Shown: positions 8,820-17,942 of the stretch, piece by piece | How positions within the stretch are numbered: position 1 is the first letter of the stretch | How the letters are laid out: the number at the start of each line of letters is the position of its first letter | Origin: Prosthecodimorpha staleyi | GTDB lineage: Bacteria > Pseudomonadota > Alphaproteobacteria > Rhizobiales > Ancalomicrobiaceae | NCBI RefSeq assembly: GCF_018729455.1 | Contig: NZ_JAHHZF010000004.1 | Location: 186,001 to 250,000, forward strand | Length of the DNA stretch: 64,000 nt | Direction of reading: 5' to 3' | Notes under the pieces: generated by a model | Told to the model about the DNA's origin: nothing | Database searches by the model: none | The model's input: the letters and a program-made list of their open reading frames with translations, nothing else | Position numbers and translations under genes: made by a program

Positions 8820-9347
8820 ATGACGGACAGCAACGCAGCCCTTGCCGAAACGCCCTTCTTTTCAGCCGTGCTTCTGCCGCACAGGTCGCTCGGTCCGCGC
8901 GGCTTTCTGATCCTGATGGGTGCGGTGGCCCTCGTATCCTTCGCGGTCGGCCTCCTGTTCTATCGGATCGGCGCCTGGCCGGTGAGCGGCTTCCTCGGGC
9001 TCGACGCCGGCCTCGTCTGGTTCGCCTTTCGCTTGAACTATCGCGCGGCGCGGGCACGCGAGGAGGTCTCGGTCTCGCCGCACGAGGTGGTGGTCCGCCG
9101 GATCGCTGCGCATGGCCCGGTGTCCGAATACCGTTTCAATCCGCTCTGGGTTCGGCTCGATGTCGAGGAGGTCGAGGACGAAGGCGTCACCCGCATCGCG
9201 CTGCGCTCGCATGGCCGCAGCCTGGCGATCGGCGGCTTTCTCAATCCGGACGACCGCACCTCCTTCGCCGAGGCCTTCCGGCGGGCGCTCGCCGCGGCGA
9301 GATCGGGCCGACCGGGCGATCTTCTCGCGGCGCGGGCCGCGGAATGA
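8820..9347 (+). CDS. DUF2244 domain membrane protein
   Basis: A 175-residue protein of the DUF2244 family, function unknown. Two membrane segments form a hairpin (about residues 28-70, with RGFLILMGAVALVSF and GLDAGLVWFAF), followed by a cytoplasmic beta-rich domain including FNPLWVRLDVE, typical of the family. Its start lies only 22 bases from the start of the divergent nth gene, so the promoters must overlap the coding ends. The C-terminal tail is Ala/Arg-rich. Confidence 0.85.
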   Translation: MTDSNAALAETPFFSAVLLPHRSLGPRGFLILMGAVALVSFAVGLLFYRIGAWPVSGFLGLDAGLVWFAFRLNYRAARAREEVSVSPHEVVVRRIAAHGPVSEYRFNPLWVRLDVEEVEDEGVTRIALRSHGRSLAIGGFLNPDDRTSFAEAFRRALAAARSGRPGDLLAARAAE

Positions 9348-9446
9348 CGGCCCGTCGCGAACCGGCCGTCCGAAATCGGGTGTCGGGACGGGACCGGTCG
9401 GGCTAGGGTCGCGGCAGCCAATCCCGTAAGACGCTGCGATCCGCCC

Positions 9447-10355
9447 ATGACCCTCGATCTCTTCGCCAATCTCGAGCCTCAGCCCGTCGGCGCGGCCGGC
9501 ACCGATCTCGATGCCGATCCGGCCGGCGACTATCGGCTGGTCAAGGCCGCCATCGAACTGATGAGCGAGCGCTGGCGCGAGCAGCCGAGCGTCGAGGCGA
9601 TCGCCGCCAAGCTGCGCCTGACCCCGGTCCAGTTGCAGCGGCTCCTGGTCCGCTGGGCCGGGCTGACCCCGAAGGCCTTCCTGCAGGCGATCACGCTCGA
9701 TGCGGCGCGCGCGCTTCTGAAAGATGCCGCCAGCGTGCTCGACACCACCTACGAGGTCGGCCTTTCGGGGCCCGGGCGGCTGCACGATCTGTTCGTCACC
9801 CACGAGGCGATGACGCCGGGCGACTACCGGGCGCGCGGGCGCGGGCTGACCATGCGCTGGGGCCTGCATCCCTCGCCCTTCGGCACGGCGCTGGCGGTGG
9901 CGACCGATCGCGGCCTGGCCGGGCTCGGCTTCGCGGAACCGGGCGGCGAGGCCGAGGCCCTCGCCGACATGACCCGGCGCTGGCCGCAGGCCGACTATGT
10001 CGAGGATGCCGCCGCCACCGCCCCTTACGTGGCGCGCGTGTTCGATCCGGCCGAATGGCGTGCCGACCGGCCGCTGAAGGTGGTGATGATCGGCACGGAT
10101 TTCGAAATCCGCGTCTGGCGCACGCTGCTGCGCATCCCGATGGGCCGCGCCACCACCTATTCGGACATCGCCGCCCATGTCGGCAACCCGAAGGCCAACC
10201 GCGCGGTCGGCACCGCCGTCGGCCGCAATCCGCTCAGCTTCGTCGTCCCCTGCCACCGCGTGCTCGGCCGCTCCGGCGACCTGTGCGGCTACCACTGGGG
10301 CCTGACCCGCAAGCGCGCCATCCTCGGCTGGGAGGCCGGACAGGTCGCCGGATAG
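9447..10355 (+). CDS. Ada-like methylated-DNA-cysteine methyltransferase with AraC-type helix-turn-helix
   Basis: A direct-reversal DNA repair protein that transfers methyl groups from O6-methylguanine to its own Cys. An AraC-type helix-turn-helix region (about residues 30-130) precedes the methyltransferase domain, whose active site PCHRV has Cys269. The N-terminal phosphotriester-sensing domain of E. coli Ada, with its zinc cysteines, is missing, so this shortened form may not act as a methylation-triggered activator in the same way. The RKRAILGWE end is typical of the family. It is preceded by a short gap after the DUF2244 gene and is on the same strand. Confidence 0.9.
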   Translation: MTLDLFANLEPQPVGAAGTDLDADPAGDYRLVKAAIELMSERWREQPSVEAIAAKLRLTPVQLQRLLVRWAGLTPKAFLQAITLDAARALLKDAASVLDTTYEVGLSGPGRLHDLFVTHEAMTPGDYRARGRGLTMRWGLHPSPFGTALAVATDRGLAGLGFAEPGGEAEALADMTRRWPQADYVEDAAATAPYVARVFDPAEWRADRPLKVVMIGTDFEIRVWRTLLRIPMGRATTYSDIAAHVGNPKANRAVGTAVGRNPLSFVVPCHRVLGRSGDLCGYHWGLTRKRAILGWEAGQVAG

Positions 10356-10375
10356 GCTTGGTAGCGCGCGCCCGA

Positions 10376-10393
10376 CCGACGGCACGCCGTCGG
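10376..10393. terminator. Perfect inverted repeat between convergent genes
   Basis: CCGACGGC and GCCGTCGG are separated by two bases. The repeat lies between the convergent methyltransferase and htpG genes and probably acts in termination in both directions. No T-run is visible. Confidence 0.4.
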
Positions 10394-10466
10394 AGGCGGC
10401 CGGCTTTCGGTCGCGAGGCGGCCGGCCTGGGACGGGCCGCCTCGGCGAGGATATGCGGGACCCGCG

Positions 10467-12398
10467 TCAGACCATCAGCTTCTGCATGACATGAACCAGA
10501 CGGCGGCCGAAATCGGCCGGATCGTCCGGGGCCTCGCCGTCCAGGATGCGGGCCTGGCCGAACAGCAGGAAGCCGGCATCCTCGACCAGCGTCCGATCGG
10601 TGTCGGCCAGATGGCGCGCCATGGCGGCGACCAGCGGGTGCTGCGGATTGAGTTCCAGGATCGGCTTGGTGAAGTCGCTGCGGCCCTGGCTGCGCGACAT
10701 GAGCTTCTCGAATTCCTTGTCGGGTCCGAAATCGGGCGCGACGAGGCAGGCCGGGCTTTCGGCGAGACGGGTCGAACTGCGCACGTCGGCGACCCGGTCG
10801 CCGAGCGTCTCCTTGACGAAGGCGACGACGGCGGCGACCTCGGCGGCACCCGCCGCCGCCGCATCCGGCTTCGGCGCCCCTTCGGCGAGCGGGATGGCGT
10901 CGAGATCGGCCGCACCCTGCGTCACCGACTGGAACGGCTTGCCGTCATAGCCGAGCGCGGTGCGCACCCAGAAGGCATCGACCGGGTCGGTCAGCAGCAG
11001 CACCTCGACATCGCGGGCGCGGAAGCCTTCCAGATGCGGGCTGGCGGCGGCCCGCTCGGGGCTGTCGGCGAGCACATAGTGGATGCGCGTCTGGTTCTCC
11101 TTCAGGTCCGCGACATAGTCGGCGAGCGAGCGCCAGCCGTCGCCCGACTTGGTCGACTTGAAGCGGATGATCTTGAAGAGATCGTCGCGCCGGTCGGGAT
11201 CCTCGTAGAGACCCTCCTTGATGACCGGGCCGAACGCCTCCCAGATGCGCAGATAGGCCTCGGCATCCGACGTGGCGAGCTTGCCGAGTTCGGTGAGAAT
11301 GCGGCCGGTCACGCCCTTGCGGATGGTCTCCAGCAGCGGGTTCGACTGCAGCAATTCGCGTGACAGGTTGAGCGGCAGGTCCTCGCTGTCGATGACGCCG
11401 CGCACGAAGCGCGCCCAGGCCGGCAGGATCTCGACTTCGTCGGAGATGAAGATGCGCCGGACATAGAGCTTGACGCGGCCCTTGCGCGCCGGATCGAACA
11501 GGTCGAACGGCTTCATCGACGGCACGAACAGGAGCACCGAATATTCGGTGCGGCCCTCGGCGCGGTAGTGGATGGTCAGCGCAGGCTCGTCCCACTGGCC
11601 GGAGACGTTGCCGTAGAACTCGGCATATTCCTCCTTGGTCACCTCCGACTTCGCCTTTGCCCACAGGGCCGAGCCGTCGGTCAGTTCCCGGGAGGCCGCC
11701 TCGCCGGCCTTGGCGAAGCGGATCGGTACGGGCACATGCGCCGAATAGGTCTTCACGACCCGCTCGACCGTCGTCTCCTCGGCATAGTCCTTGGCGTCCT
11801 CGGTCAGTTCGAGCACGATCCGGGTGCCGCGCGCGGGTGCATCGGCAAGGTCGGCCGGGGCGACCTCGAACGTACCTTGCCCGTCCGAGATCCAGCGCCA
11901 GGCCTCGTTGGATCCGGCCCGGCGGCTGGTCACGACGACGCGGGCCGCGACCATGAAGGCCGAATAGAAGCCGACGCCGAACTGGCCGATCAGACGCGAG
12001 CCGTCCTTTGCGCCGCCGTCCTGGCCGGCCGCGGCGTCCTTGGCGGCGTTCGCCTGTTCGAGGAACGCGCGCGTGCCGGAGCGCGCGATGGTGCCGAGAT
12101 TGTCGACCAGCTCCTGACGGGTCATGCCGACGCCGTTGTCGGAGACGGTCAGCCGCCGGCCGGCCGGATCGGCCTCGATGACGATTTCCAGCGGCGCGCC
12201 GTCCGCGTTCAGCGCAGGATCGGACACCGCCAGCCAGCGCAGCTTCTCGCAGGCGTCGGCGGCATTGGAGATCAGTTCGCGCAGGAAGATGTCGCGGTTC
12301 GAATAGACCGAGTGGACCATCAGGTGGAGAAGGCGCGCCACCTCGGCCTGGAAGGCATGGGATTCGGCAGGTTGCTCGATCGTATCGGTGCTGCTCAT
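10467..12398 (-). CDS. htpG: Chaperone protein HtpG (Hsp90)
   Basis: An ATP-dependent cytoplasmic chaperone of 643 residues, the normal length for bacterial Hsp90. The GHKL ATPase motifs are all present: ELISNAADACEKLR, DNGVGMTRQEL and GQFGVGFYSAFMVA. The middle domain has the conserved LPLNLSRELLQ stretch with the catalytic Arg. The start at 12398 (MSSTDTIEQPAESHAFQAEV) gives the standard N-terminus; the frame stays open much further upstream but the sequence there is not conserved-looking. I see no clear heat-shock promoter in the GC-rich upstream region. Confidence 0.96.
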   Translation of the reverse strand: MSSTDTIEQPAESHAFQAEVARLLHLMVHSVYSNRDIFLRELISNAADACEKLRWLAVSDPALNADGAPLEIVIEADPAGRRLTVSDNGVGMTRQELVDNLGTIARSGTRAFLEQANAAKDAAAGQDGGAKDGSRLIGQFGVGFYSAFMVAARVVVTSRRAGSNEAWRWISDGQGTFEVAPADLADAPARGTRIVLELTEDAKDYAEETTVERVVKTYSAHVPVPIRFAKAGEAASRELTDGSALWAKAKSEVTKEEYAEFYGNVSGQWDEPALTIHYRAEGRTEYSVLLFVPSMKPFDLFDPARKGRVKLYVRRIFISDEVEILPAWARFVRGVIDSEDLPLNLSRELLQSNPLLETIRKGVTGRILTELGKLATSDAEAYLRIWEAFGPVIKEGLYEDPDRRDDLFKIIRFKSTKSGDGWRSLADYVADLKENQTRIHYVLADSPERAAASPHLEGFRARDVEVLLLTDPVDAFWVRTALGYDGKPFQSVTQGAADLDAIPLAEGAPKPDAAAAGAAEVAAVVAFVKETLGDRVADVRSSTRLAESPACLVAPDFGPDKEFEKLMSRSQGRSDFTKPILELNPQHPLVAAMARHLADTDRTLVEDAGFLLFGQARILDGEAPDDPADFGRRLVHVMQKLMV

Positions 12399-12819
12399 GG
12401 CGTCTCGGCGATCCGTGGCCTGGGGCAAGGGCCGGGCGGAGCGGGAGCTCCGGCGGCGGGCTTGCGTCGACGATGGGAACGGGACCGCCCGAACGATGCC
12501 GCATCGGCTCGTCCGGGCCGGCCCACGCGAAGGGAATGCGGCCCGGACGCGGGGCCGAAGCCCCGGTGCCGCGCCGGAGCCGCTGATATCGTCCGACGGC
12601 GGGCCGAATTCAAGCTGGTTCGCATGCGCCGTGCCGCAAGGCGACACCGGCCGGTTCGGGGCGCCGGCAGCCGTCGCCGCGCCGTGCCCGGCAAGCATCC
12701 CGGCCCGGTCCGGGCACCATCCCGGGGCATCGGAACGGTTGCGCTTTCTTCAATCAGGCGTCGCAAGACGAAATTTCCGAAAAGATTCGCACCCGCAATA
12801 TTAACGAAGTTCGAATTGT
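12399..12819. other. Intergenic region upstream of htpG
   Basis: About 420 bases without a supported gene. Most is GC-rich; from about 12770 on, it becomes AT-rich and leads into the CtrA-like box. It should hold the htpG promoter on the minus strand. Confidence 0.4.
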
Positions 12820-12834
12820 TAGAGTTTCATTAAC
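12820..12834 (+). promoter_or_regulatory. CtrA-like binding box
   Basis: TTAG-N7-TTAA followed by CC differs by one base from the alphaproteobacterial CtrA consensus TTAA-N7-TTAA. It sits in an AT-rich stretch 42 bases before the ATG of a 65-residue gene, at the edge of the flagellar cluster. Binding by CtrA is an inference. Confidence 0.45.
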
Positions 12835-12876
12835 CATACCGCGCAAGCATTCGCCCATGCAGTCGGAGAGATCGAC

Positions 12877-13074
12877 ATGGCCGTCGAATCGCATCGCGCC
12901 CGACCGGTTCTCGATAGCGCCCGGGACATCCAATACGCCCTCGAGCAGATGAGCCGTGTCACCGACGATCGGACCCACATGTGCCGAAGTCTGGTCGAGC
13001 ATTTCGCCGTCGATCTCGATCTTCTCGCCTTGGCCATGCGTCGCACGGCGGCGGGCAAGAACGCGCCGGCCTGA
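12877..13074 (+). CDS. Small hypothetical protein next to flagellar cluster
   Basis: A 65-residue, probably helical soluble protein of unknown family. A good ribosome-binding site (GGAGAG) precedes the ATG by seven bases, and an AT-rich promoter-like stretch with a CtrA-like box lies just upstream. The protein has no signal peptide or membrane segment. It is convergent with flgL, which ends 60 bases further on. Placement suggests a role in motility or the cell cycle, but nothing in the protein proves it. Confidence 0.5.
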   Translation: MAVESHRARPVLDSARDIQYALEQMSRVTDDRTHMCRSLVEHFAVDLDLLALAMRRTAAGKNAPA

Positions 13075-13134
13075 CGCCCAGCCGGGACGACGGCGTTCGC
13101 GCGATCGTGCCGCTCCGGGCAGGATCGGCCGCGA

Positions 13135-14049
13135 TCACTTCAGGAAATCGCTGAGCCGAAGGCTCTGGATCTTGCCGATCGCCGCATAGGCGGCCTCCAA
13201 CTGGGTCTGGTAGCTGGAGAGGCGCGCCGCCACGGCGGCGACATCCACATCCGTCTTGCCCGACAGCTCCGTCTCCGCATAGGTCCGGTCGTCCTGGCGC
13301 GCCGTGACGGCGCTTTCGAGCGCCGCGGAGGAGAGGCCGAGCCGGGCCTGGGCCGTGGCGAGGCCGCTCACCGCCGTGTCGACCAGGCTTCGCGCCTCGG
13401 TCAGGGTCGCCGAGTCGTAGCCGCCACCGCTCAAATCGGCGCCGGCGATCAGGCTGAGAGCGCGCAGCGTCGTCTCGAAGCCGGCATCGTCGGCGGTCAC
13501 GCCGTAACGGATCACCTCCTCGGCCGAGACGCGCACCGACGCGGTCTCGTCGGTGCCGGCATAGTAGCTGGTATCGGCGCTGGTCGGCGTGGTCTGCGGT
13601 GCGATCGCGTCCTGGACCACCGGCGCCAGGTCGGTGGCCGAACCGGCGAACAGATAGCGGCCCTGGTATTTCGTGTTCATCAGGGCGGTCATCTGGTCGA
13701 GGATCGAGGCCGCCGTCTCCTGCAGCGTCGCGCCGTCGCTCAGCGACGAATCGATCGACGTCAGTGCGGAGGTGAACTGGTTGAGCAGATCGGCCATCGA
13801 TCCGACCGCGCTGGCCGCCGCCTCGACCTGGCTGCGCGCCGCGGTCGCGGCCTTCTCGTAGATGGTCGTGCGGTCGATATAGGTCTCCAGCGCGATGATC
13901 CGCCCGGCTCCGGCACCATAGCCGCCATAGTCCGTGGCGACCTTGCCGGATGCCTGCTGGAGCGTGGCGTCGGCCTGCTCGGCCTGGACGCGCATGGCGG
14001 CCTGGACGAGATCGGACGTGCCGGAGAAGGTTGCGACGCGCATGGCCAT
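13135..14049 (-). CDS. flgL: Flagellar hook-associated protein FlgL (HAP3)
   Basis: A 304-residue junction protein between hook and filament. The N-terminal flagellin-like helix (LVQAAMRVQAEQADATLQQASGKV) and the C-terminal coiled region (VAAVAARLSSYQTQLEAAYAAIGKIQSLRLSDFL) match FlgL. It lies 12 bases after flgK on the same strand, the usual order. The protein is low in aromatic and charged residues, as exported axial proteins are. It is the last gene of the flagellar run. Confidence 0.9.
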   Translation of the reverse strand: MAMRVATFSGTSDLVQAAMRVQAEQADATLQQASGKVATDYGGYGAGAGRIIALETYIDRTTIYEKAATAARSQVEAAASAVGSMADLLNQFTSALTSIDSSLSDGATLQETAASILDQMTALMNTKYQGRYLFAGSATDLAPVVQDAIAPQTTPTSADTSYYAGTDETASVRVSAEEVIRYGVTADDAGFETTLRALSLIAGADLSGGGYDSATLTEARSLVDTAVSGLATAQARLGLSSAALESAVTARQDDRTYAETELSGKTDVDVAAVAARLSSYQTQLEAAYAAIGKIQSLRLSDFLK

Positions 14050-14061
14050 GACGGTTCACGA

Positions 14062-15795
14062 TCAGGTGGCGCTCGACACCATGTCGAGCAGGGTCGAGAA
14101 CATCTCGTTGGCGACCTCCATGACGCTGGCCGCGGCGGAATAAAGGTTCTGGTATTGCGACAGCCGGGCCGTCTCCTCGTCGACATTGACCCCGGTCGCG
14201 GAACTGAGGGACGCCGACAGATTGCTCTCGACGGTCTCCGCCGTGGTCAGGGCGGTGTCGGCCCGCGCCGCGACCGAGGCGACATCCGAGACGATCGCCG
14301 CCGCATAGCCGGCAAGATCGGTGCTGCGCGCCGACAACCGGCCGGCCGCCGAAAAGTTCAGGGACGCGCCCAAAGCCTCGGCCAGCGCCTGTGCGACGGT
14401 CTGCGACCCCGACGCCAGCGCGATCGACCCGACCGTGGTCGCGCCGTCGTCGAGGCTGCCGAGCGCGAGCCCGCCGGAATCGTCCAGAAGCGTGGCGCGG
14501 ACGGCGATGTCGGCGGCACCGGTGCCGGTCAGGAGGTCGTTGAAGCCGAAGGCCGCCGCGACGGACGCCGCGTCGCCGCCGACGACGGCATCGCCGCCGA
14601 GCGCCACGCCGGTGTCGGCGGCCGTGGTCGCGATCGCGAGATGGCCGTCCGCATCGATCGAGGCCGAGATGCCGTCGATGCCGTTGAGGGCATCGACCAG
14701 ATCGCCGACGGTCGCATAGGCGGAAAGGTCGAGGTCGCTCGTGCTGACCACCGCGCCGTCCGCATCGAGCACCGCGACATGCAAGGTTCCCGACCCGTCG
14801 AGCGCATCGGTCGCCGCAACCGCCGCGGTACCGGTCAGACTGTCCGGGGCCGGCACCGCCGTCCCGGTCGCGGTGACCGCGTTGAGGGTGTCGATCAGGG
14901 CACCGGCCAGGGCGTCGAGAGCGTCCTGGGTCGCCGGCAGGGTCTCGTCGCGCAGAGTCAGCAGGGCTTCGAGTGTGCCGGAGCCCGGATCGAGCGTGCG
15001 GCCGTCGACCGTGATCGCGGACGTGACCGTGTCGGCGGTCATGGCCGCGACGGCCGAGAAGCCCAGTTCGTGCACGCTGGCGCCGACCAGGGTCTGGCCG
15101 CCGGTGGTGGCGACCGTCATGGCGCCGGTGTCGGCGACCGTGAAGGTGACCGCCAGGGCTCCGGCGACTGTGGCGAGGGCGGCATTGCGCTTGTCCTCCA
15201 GATCGGCGGAGGATTCGCCGCGCGCGCGTGCCGCGACGATGGCGACGTTGAGTTCGTCGATGGTGTGTAGGGCATCGTTGGTTTCGGACACCGTCGCGGC
15301 GATGTCGGCATCCGCATCGCCGCGCAGGCTCTGGACGGAGGCGGACAGGGAGCGCAGTTGGGTCGCCATGGCATCGGCCGCCAGCACGAATTCGGCCGCA
15401 GCGGTGGCGTCGGACGGGTCGGTGGCGAGCGCCGAGGCTGCGCTTTCCAGCGCCGTGACCGCAGCGGCGATCGAGGATCCGCTGTCGTCGTCGGACGAGA
15501 CGCTGCCCATCAGGCTCTGCAGCCGATCGGCATAGTCGGCGGTCGTCTCGGCCGCGCCGAGGTCGCTCTTCGCCGTCATCAGCGAACGCAGCAGAATCCG
15601 GTCGACCTTGGAGGACACGCCCGTGACCGAGACGCCGACGGCGATGCCCTCGGCGACCAGGGAGGATTGCGTCGCCGTCTTGACCGAATAGCCCTCTGTG
15701 TCGGCATTGGCGATATTGGCGGCGGTGACGTTGATCTTGACCTGGGCCGCCGTCAGCCCCGAATAGGCGATCCTGCTCGCGACCGAGATGACCAT
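14062..15795 (-). CDS. flgK: Flagellar hook-associated protein FlgK (HAP1)
   Basis: A 577-residue hook-filament junction protein. The N-terminal AYSGLTAAQVKINVTAANIANADTEGY pattern is the conserved axial-protein domain and the C-terminus (ETARLSQYQNLYSAAASVMEVANEMFSTLLDMV) is the matching D0 helix. The middle is a long Ala/Thr/Asp/Gly-rich region of low complexity. The start at 15795 has a GGAGGG site upstream. A FlgN-like chaperone gene directly precedes it, consistent with chaperone and client being co-produced. Confidence 0.9.
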   Translation of the reverse strand: MVISVASRIAYSGLTAAQVKINVTAANIANADTEGYSVKTATQSSLVAEGIAVGVSVTGVSSKVDRILLRSLMTAKSDLGAAETTADYADRLQSLMGSVSSDDDSGSSIAAAVTALESAASALATDPSDATAAAEFVLAADAMATQLRSLSASVQSLRGDADADIAATVSETNDALHTIDELNVAIVAARARGESSADLEDKRNAALATVAGALAVTFTVADTGAMTVATTGGQTLVGASVHELGFSAVAAMTADTVTSAITVDGRTLDPGSGTLEALLTLRDETLPATQDALDALAGALIDTLNAVTATGTAVPAPDSLTGTAAVAATDALDGSGTLHVAVLDADGAVVSTSDLDLSAYATVGDLVDALNGIDGISASIDADGHLAIATTAADTGVALGGDAVVGGDAASVAAAFGFNDLLTGTGAADIAVRATLLDDSGGLALGSLDDGATTVGSIALASGSQTVAQALAEALGASLNFSAAGRLSARSTDLAGYAAAIVSDVASVAARADTALTTAETVESNLSASLSSATGVNVDEETARLSQYQNLYSAAASVMEVANEMFSTLLDMVSSAT

Positions 15796-15875
15796 GCTGC
15801 TGCCCTCCAGGGCCTTGCCGTCGGATCGGAACCGGCCGCGTCGTGCCGGCGCTCGGCCGGCATCGGACCGCCGGG

Positions 15876-16340
15876 CTAGATGGTGAAGCCGCGCCCGACC
15901 GCCGAGCCGGTGCGGAGCGCGGTCGAGCGCGCGTCCTTGCCGTAGACGCGGTCGCGGGCGACATGATCGCGCAGGGCGGCCATGACCGCGTCGACCCGGT
16001 GCCGGGTCGCCCGGATGGCCCCGTCCAGGCGCGCCATGTTCTCGGCCACGACCGCCTCCAGCCGTTGCGCGCGTTCCATCAGCAGGGCGCGTTCGGGCGC
16101 ATCGCGCTCGGTGCGCAGCTGGCCGGTGCCGGACATGTGGCGCATGGCCCGGCCGAGATCGGCGGTCAGCGTCAGCTTGAGCGGGATCTCGGCGGCGGCG
16201 GCCACCGGCAGGCCGCCGGCCAGCGCCTGGTTCTCGGCGCTGATCACCTCGATCAGCCGGTCGACCGCCTCGATCATGCGCGCGGTCGAGAGGACGGGCG
16301 GCGCCGTTTCGTCGCCGGTGGTCTGAGAAGGATCGGACAT
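15876..16340 (-). CDS. Probable FlgN-like flagellar export chaperone
   Basis: A 154-residue, mostly helical acidic-basic protein. The N-terminal helix MIEAVDRLIEVISAENQAL and the later MERAQRLEAVVAENMARLDGAIRATR resemble FlgN chaperones, which keep FlgK and FlgL unfolded for export. Position directly upstream of flgK supports this. Similarity of FlgN proteins is weak in general, so the call rests on helix pattern and context. Confidence 0.6.
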   Translation of the reverse strand: MSDPSQTTGDETAPPVLSTARMIEAVDRLIEVISAENQALAGGLPVAAAAEIPLKLTLTADLGRAMRHMSGTGQLRTERDAPERALLMERAQRLEAVVAENMARLDGAIRATRHRVDAVMAALRDHVARDRVYGKDARSTALRTGSAVGRGFTI

Positions 16341-16369
16341 GGCGGATGTCTCGTCGTTCGAGCGGAGGG

Positions 16370-16657
16370 TCAGCGGCGGCCGGCCGCCAGCGCGCGGGCG
16401 GTGCGCAGATAGGCGAGCGAGGCCTGGTTCGAGGCGCTGGCGCCTTCAATCCGGCGGCCGATCCGCCGGCGCAGCGGCTCCAGCGCGGCAAGCGCGTCAT
16501 TGAGTTCGGCCAGCGCCACCAGGGCGGCGCGGCGTTCGTCGGGGTCCAACCGGCGCGGACCGGCCTTGCGCACGAACCGTTCGCCGACCATGCCGGTCAG
16601 GCGCTCGATCCGATCGATCAGCAGGTCGGCCCGAACGTCGTCCGGCTGCGCCGCCAT
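16370..16657 (-). CDS. Small hypothetical protein in flagellar operon
   Basis: A 95-residue Arg/Ala/Leu-rich helical protein between flgE and the FlgN-like gene, separated from flgE by only two bases. I do not recognise the family. The composition (two or three amphipathic helices, LADLNDALAALEPLRRRI-type heptads) would suit a second export chaperone or regulator of hook assembly. Tight spacing shows it belongs to the same transcript. Confidence 0.55.
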   Translation of the reverse strand: MAAQPDDVRADLLIDRIERLTGMVGERFVRKAGPRRLDPDERRAALVALAELNDALAALEPLRRRIGRRIEGASASNQASLAYLRTARALAAGRR

Positions 16658-16659
16658 GG

Positions 16660-17931
16660 TCAGCTCACCACCTGCAGCAGCGTCTGGAACATGTCGTTCG
16701 CCGTCGACATCACCTTGGAGGCGGCCGAATAGGCCTGCTGGGCGGCGATCATGTTGGAGAACTGCTCGTTGGTATCGGTGGTCGAGGCCTCCAGCGTCGA
16801 GCCCTGGATGGTGCCGGCCCCATCCGCGCCGGCCAGATGCAGGGTCGAGGCGCCGGATTCGTCGGTGACCCGATAGACCGCGCCGCTCAGAGCCTCGAGC
16901 CCGTTGGCGTTGGTGAAGGTGGCGACCGGAATCTTGAAGATCGATTTTGTCTGGCCGTTGGAATAGGTCGCGTTGACGGTGCCGTCGTCGGCGACCGCGA
17001 TGCTCGACAGGGTGCCGTAGGCCTTGCCGTCCTGCGAGATGGTCGGCGACACCGTCAGGGTCGAGGCGGACGAGGTATATTGGCTGAGGCCGTTGGCCGA
17101 GCCGGCGGTGCCGAGATCGAGGCTGATCGAACTGTCGACGGCGCCCGAGGTCCAGCCGGCGATCGTCAGCGTCGCCGGCGACGGATCGGTCGAGGCCAGC
17201 GTGCCGTCGCCGTTGAACGTGACCGTGATGGCGCTCGACGAGACGGTGCCGACCGTGGTGGTGGTGTCGCCGGAGGCGGTCGGATCGGAGAAGGACAGCG
17301 TCCAGGTATTCTCGGCGGTCTTGGTCCAGGTCATCGTCGACTGGGCCGGCGTGCCGAGCGAGTCGTAGAGATCCATGGTCGACGTGAAGGTGTCGCCGAT
17401 CTCGGCATTGGCCGGCAGGTTGGCGACGACCGAGGCTTCCGTTGTCGCCGAAGCCGACGAAGCGATGCTGTCGATGTCGATCGGGGTCAGGTTCTCGGTA
17501 TTGGTACCGCCGGTCACGTTGCCGTCGGCATCGGTCGGCCAGCCGAGCAGCGTGTAGCCGTTGTTGGTCAGCTCGCCCTCGGTATTCACCGTGAAGGCGC
17601 CGTTGCGGGTGTAGTAGAGCGTGTCGGTGCCGTCGCCGGCCGAAACGACGAAGAAGCCCTGGCCGTCGATGGCCAGATCGGTGCTGTTCGAGGTCGATTC
17701 GAGCAGGCCGGAACTGGTCACGTTCGACCGCGTCGCCGCCTGGACCCCGCCGGCCGAATAGCTGCCCGTGACCGTCGACCCGGACGATGTGACCAGCGAC
17801 TCGAACAGAGAATAGCTGGTCTTGTAGCCGTAGGTCTCGGCATTGGCGATGTTGTCGGATGTTACCGCGAGCGCCTGGGATTGGGCGCGCAACGCCGAAA
17901 CGGCCGAATTGATCGCACCGGAGAGGCTCAT
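16660..17931 (-). CDS. flgE: Flagellar hook protein FlgE
   Basis: The hook subunit, 423 residues. The N-terminal domain (SAVSALRAQSQALAVTSDNIANAETYGYKT) and the DLAIDGQGFFVV segment identify a FlgE/F/G axial protein; the C-terminal end (TNEQFSNMIAAQQAYSAASKVMSTANDMFQTLLQVV) and the long Ser/Thr-rich variable middle point to FlgE. It follows flgD by 11 bases. The protein is almost free of Lys in the variable part, as is usual for surface-exposed axial proteins. Confidence 0.92.
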   Translation of the reverse strand: MSLSGAINSAVSALRAQSQALAVTSDNIANAETYGYKTSYSLFESLVTSSGSTVTGSYSAGGVQAATRSNVTSSGLLESTSNSTDLAIDGQGFFVVSAGDGTDTLYYTRNGAFTVNTEGELTNNGYTLLGWPTDADGNVTGGTNTENLTPIDIDSIASSASATTEASVVANLPANAEIGDTFTSTMDLYDSLGTPAQSTMTWTKTAENTWTLSFSDPTASGDTTTTVGTVSSSAITVTFNGDGTLASTDPSPATLTIAGWTSGAVDSSISLDLGTAGSANGLSQYTSSASTLTVSPTISQDGKAYGTLSSIAVADDGTVNATYSNGQTKSIFKIPVATFTNANGLEALSGAVYRVTDESGASTLHLAGADGAGTIQGSTLEASTTDTNEQFSNMIAAQQAYSAASKVMSTANDMFQTLLQVVS

Positions 17932-17942
17932 GGCGGGCTCCC

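Noticed and set aside
12959-15964. 1001-residue open frame on the minus strand
   Set aside because: It is an Arg-rich alternate-frame shadow of flgL and flgK, with no domain-like sequence.
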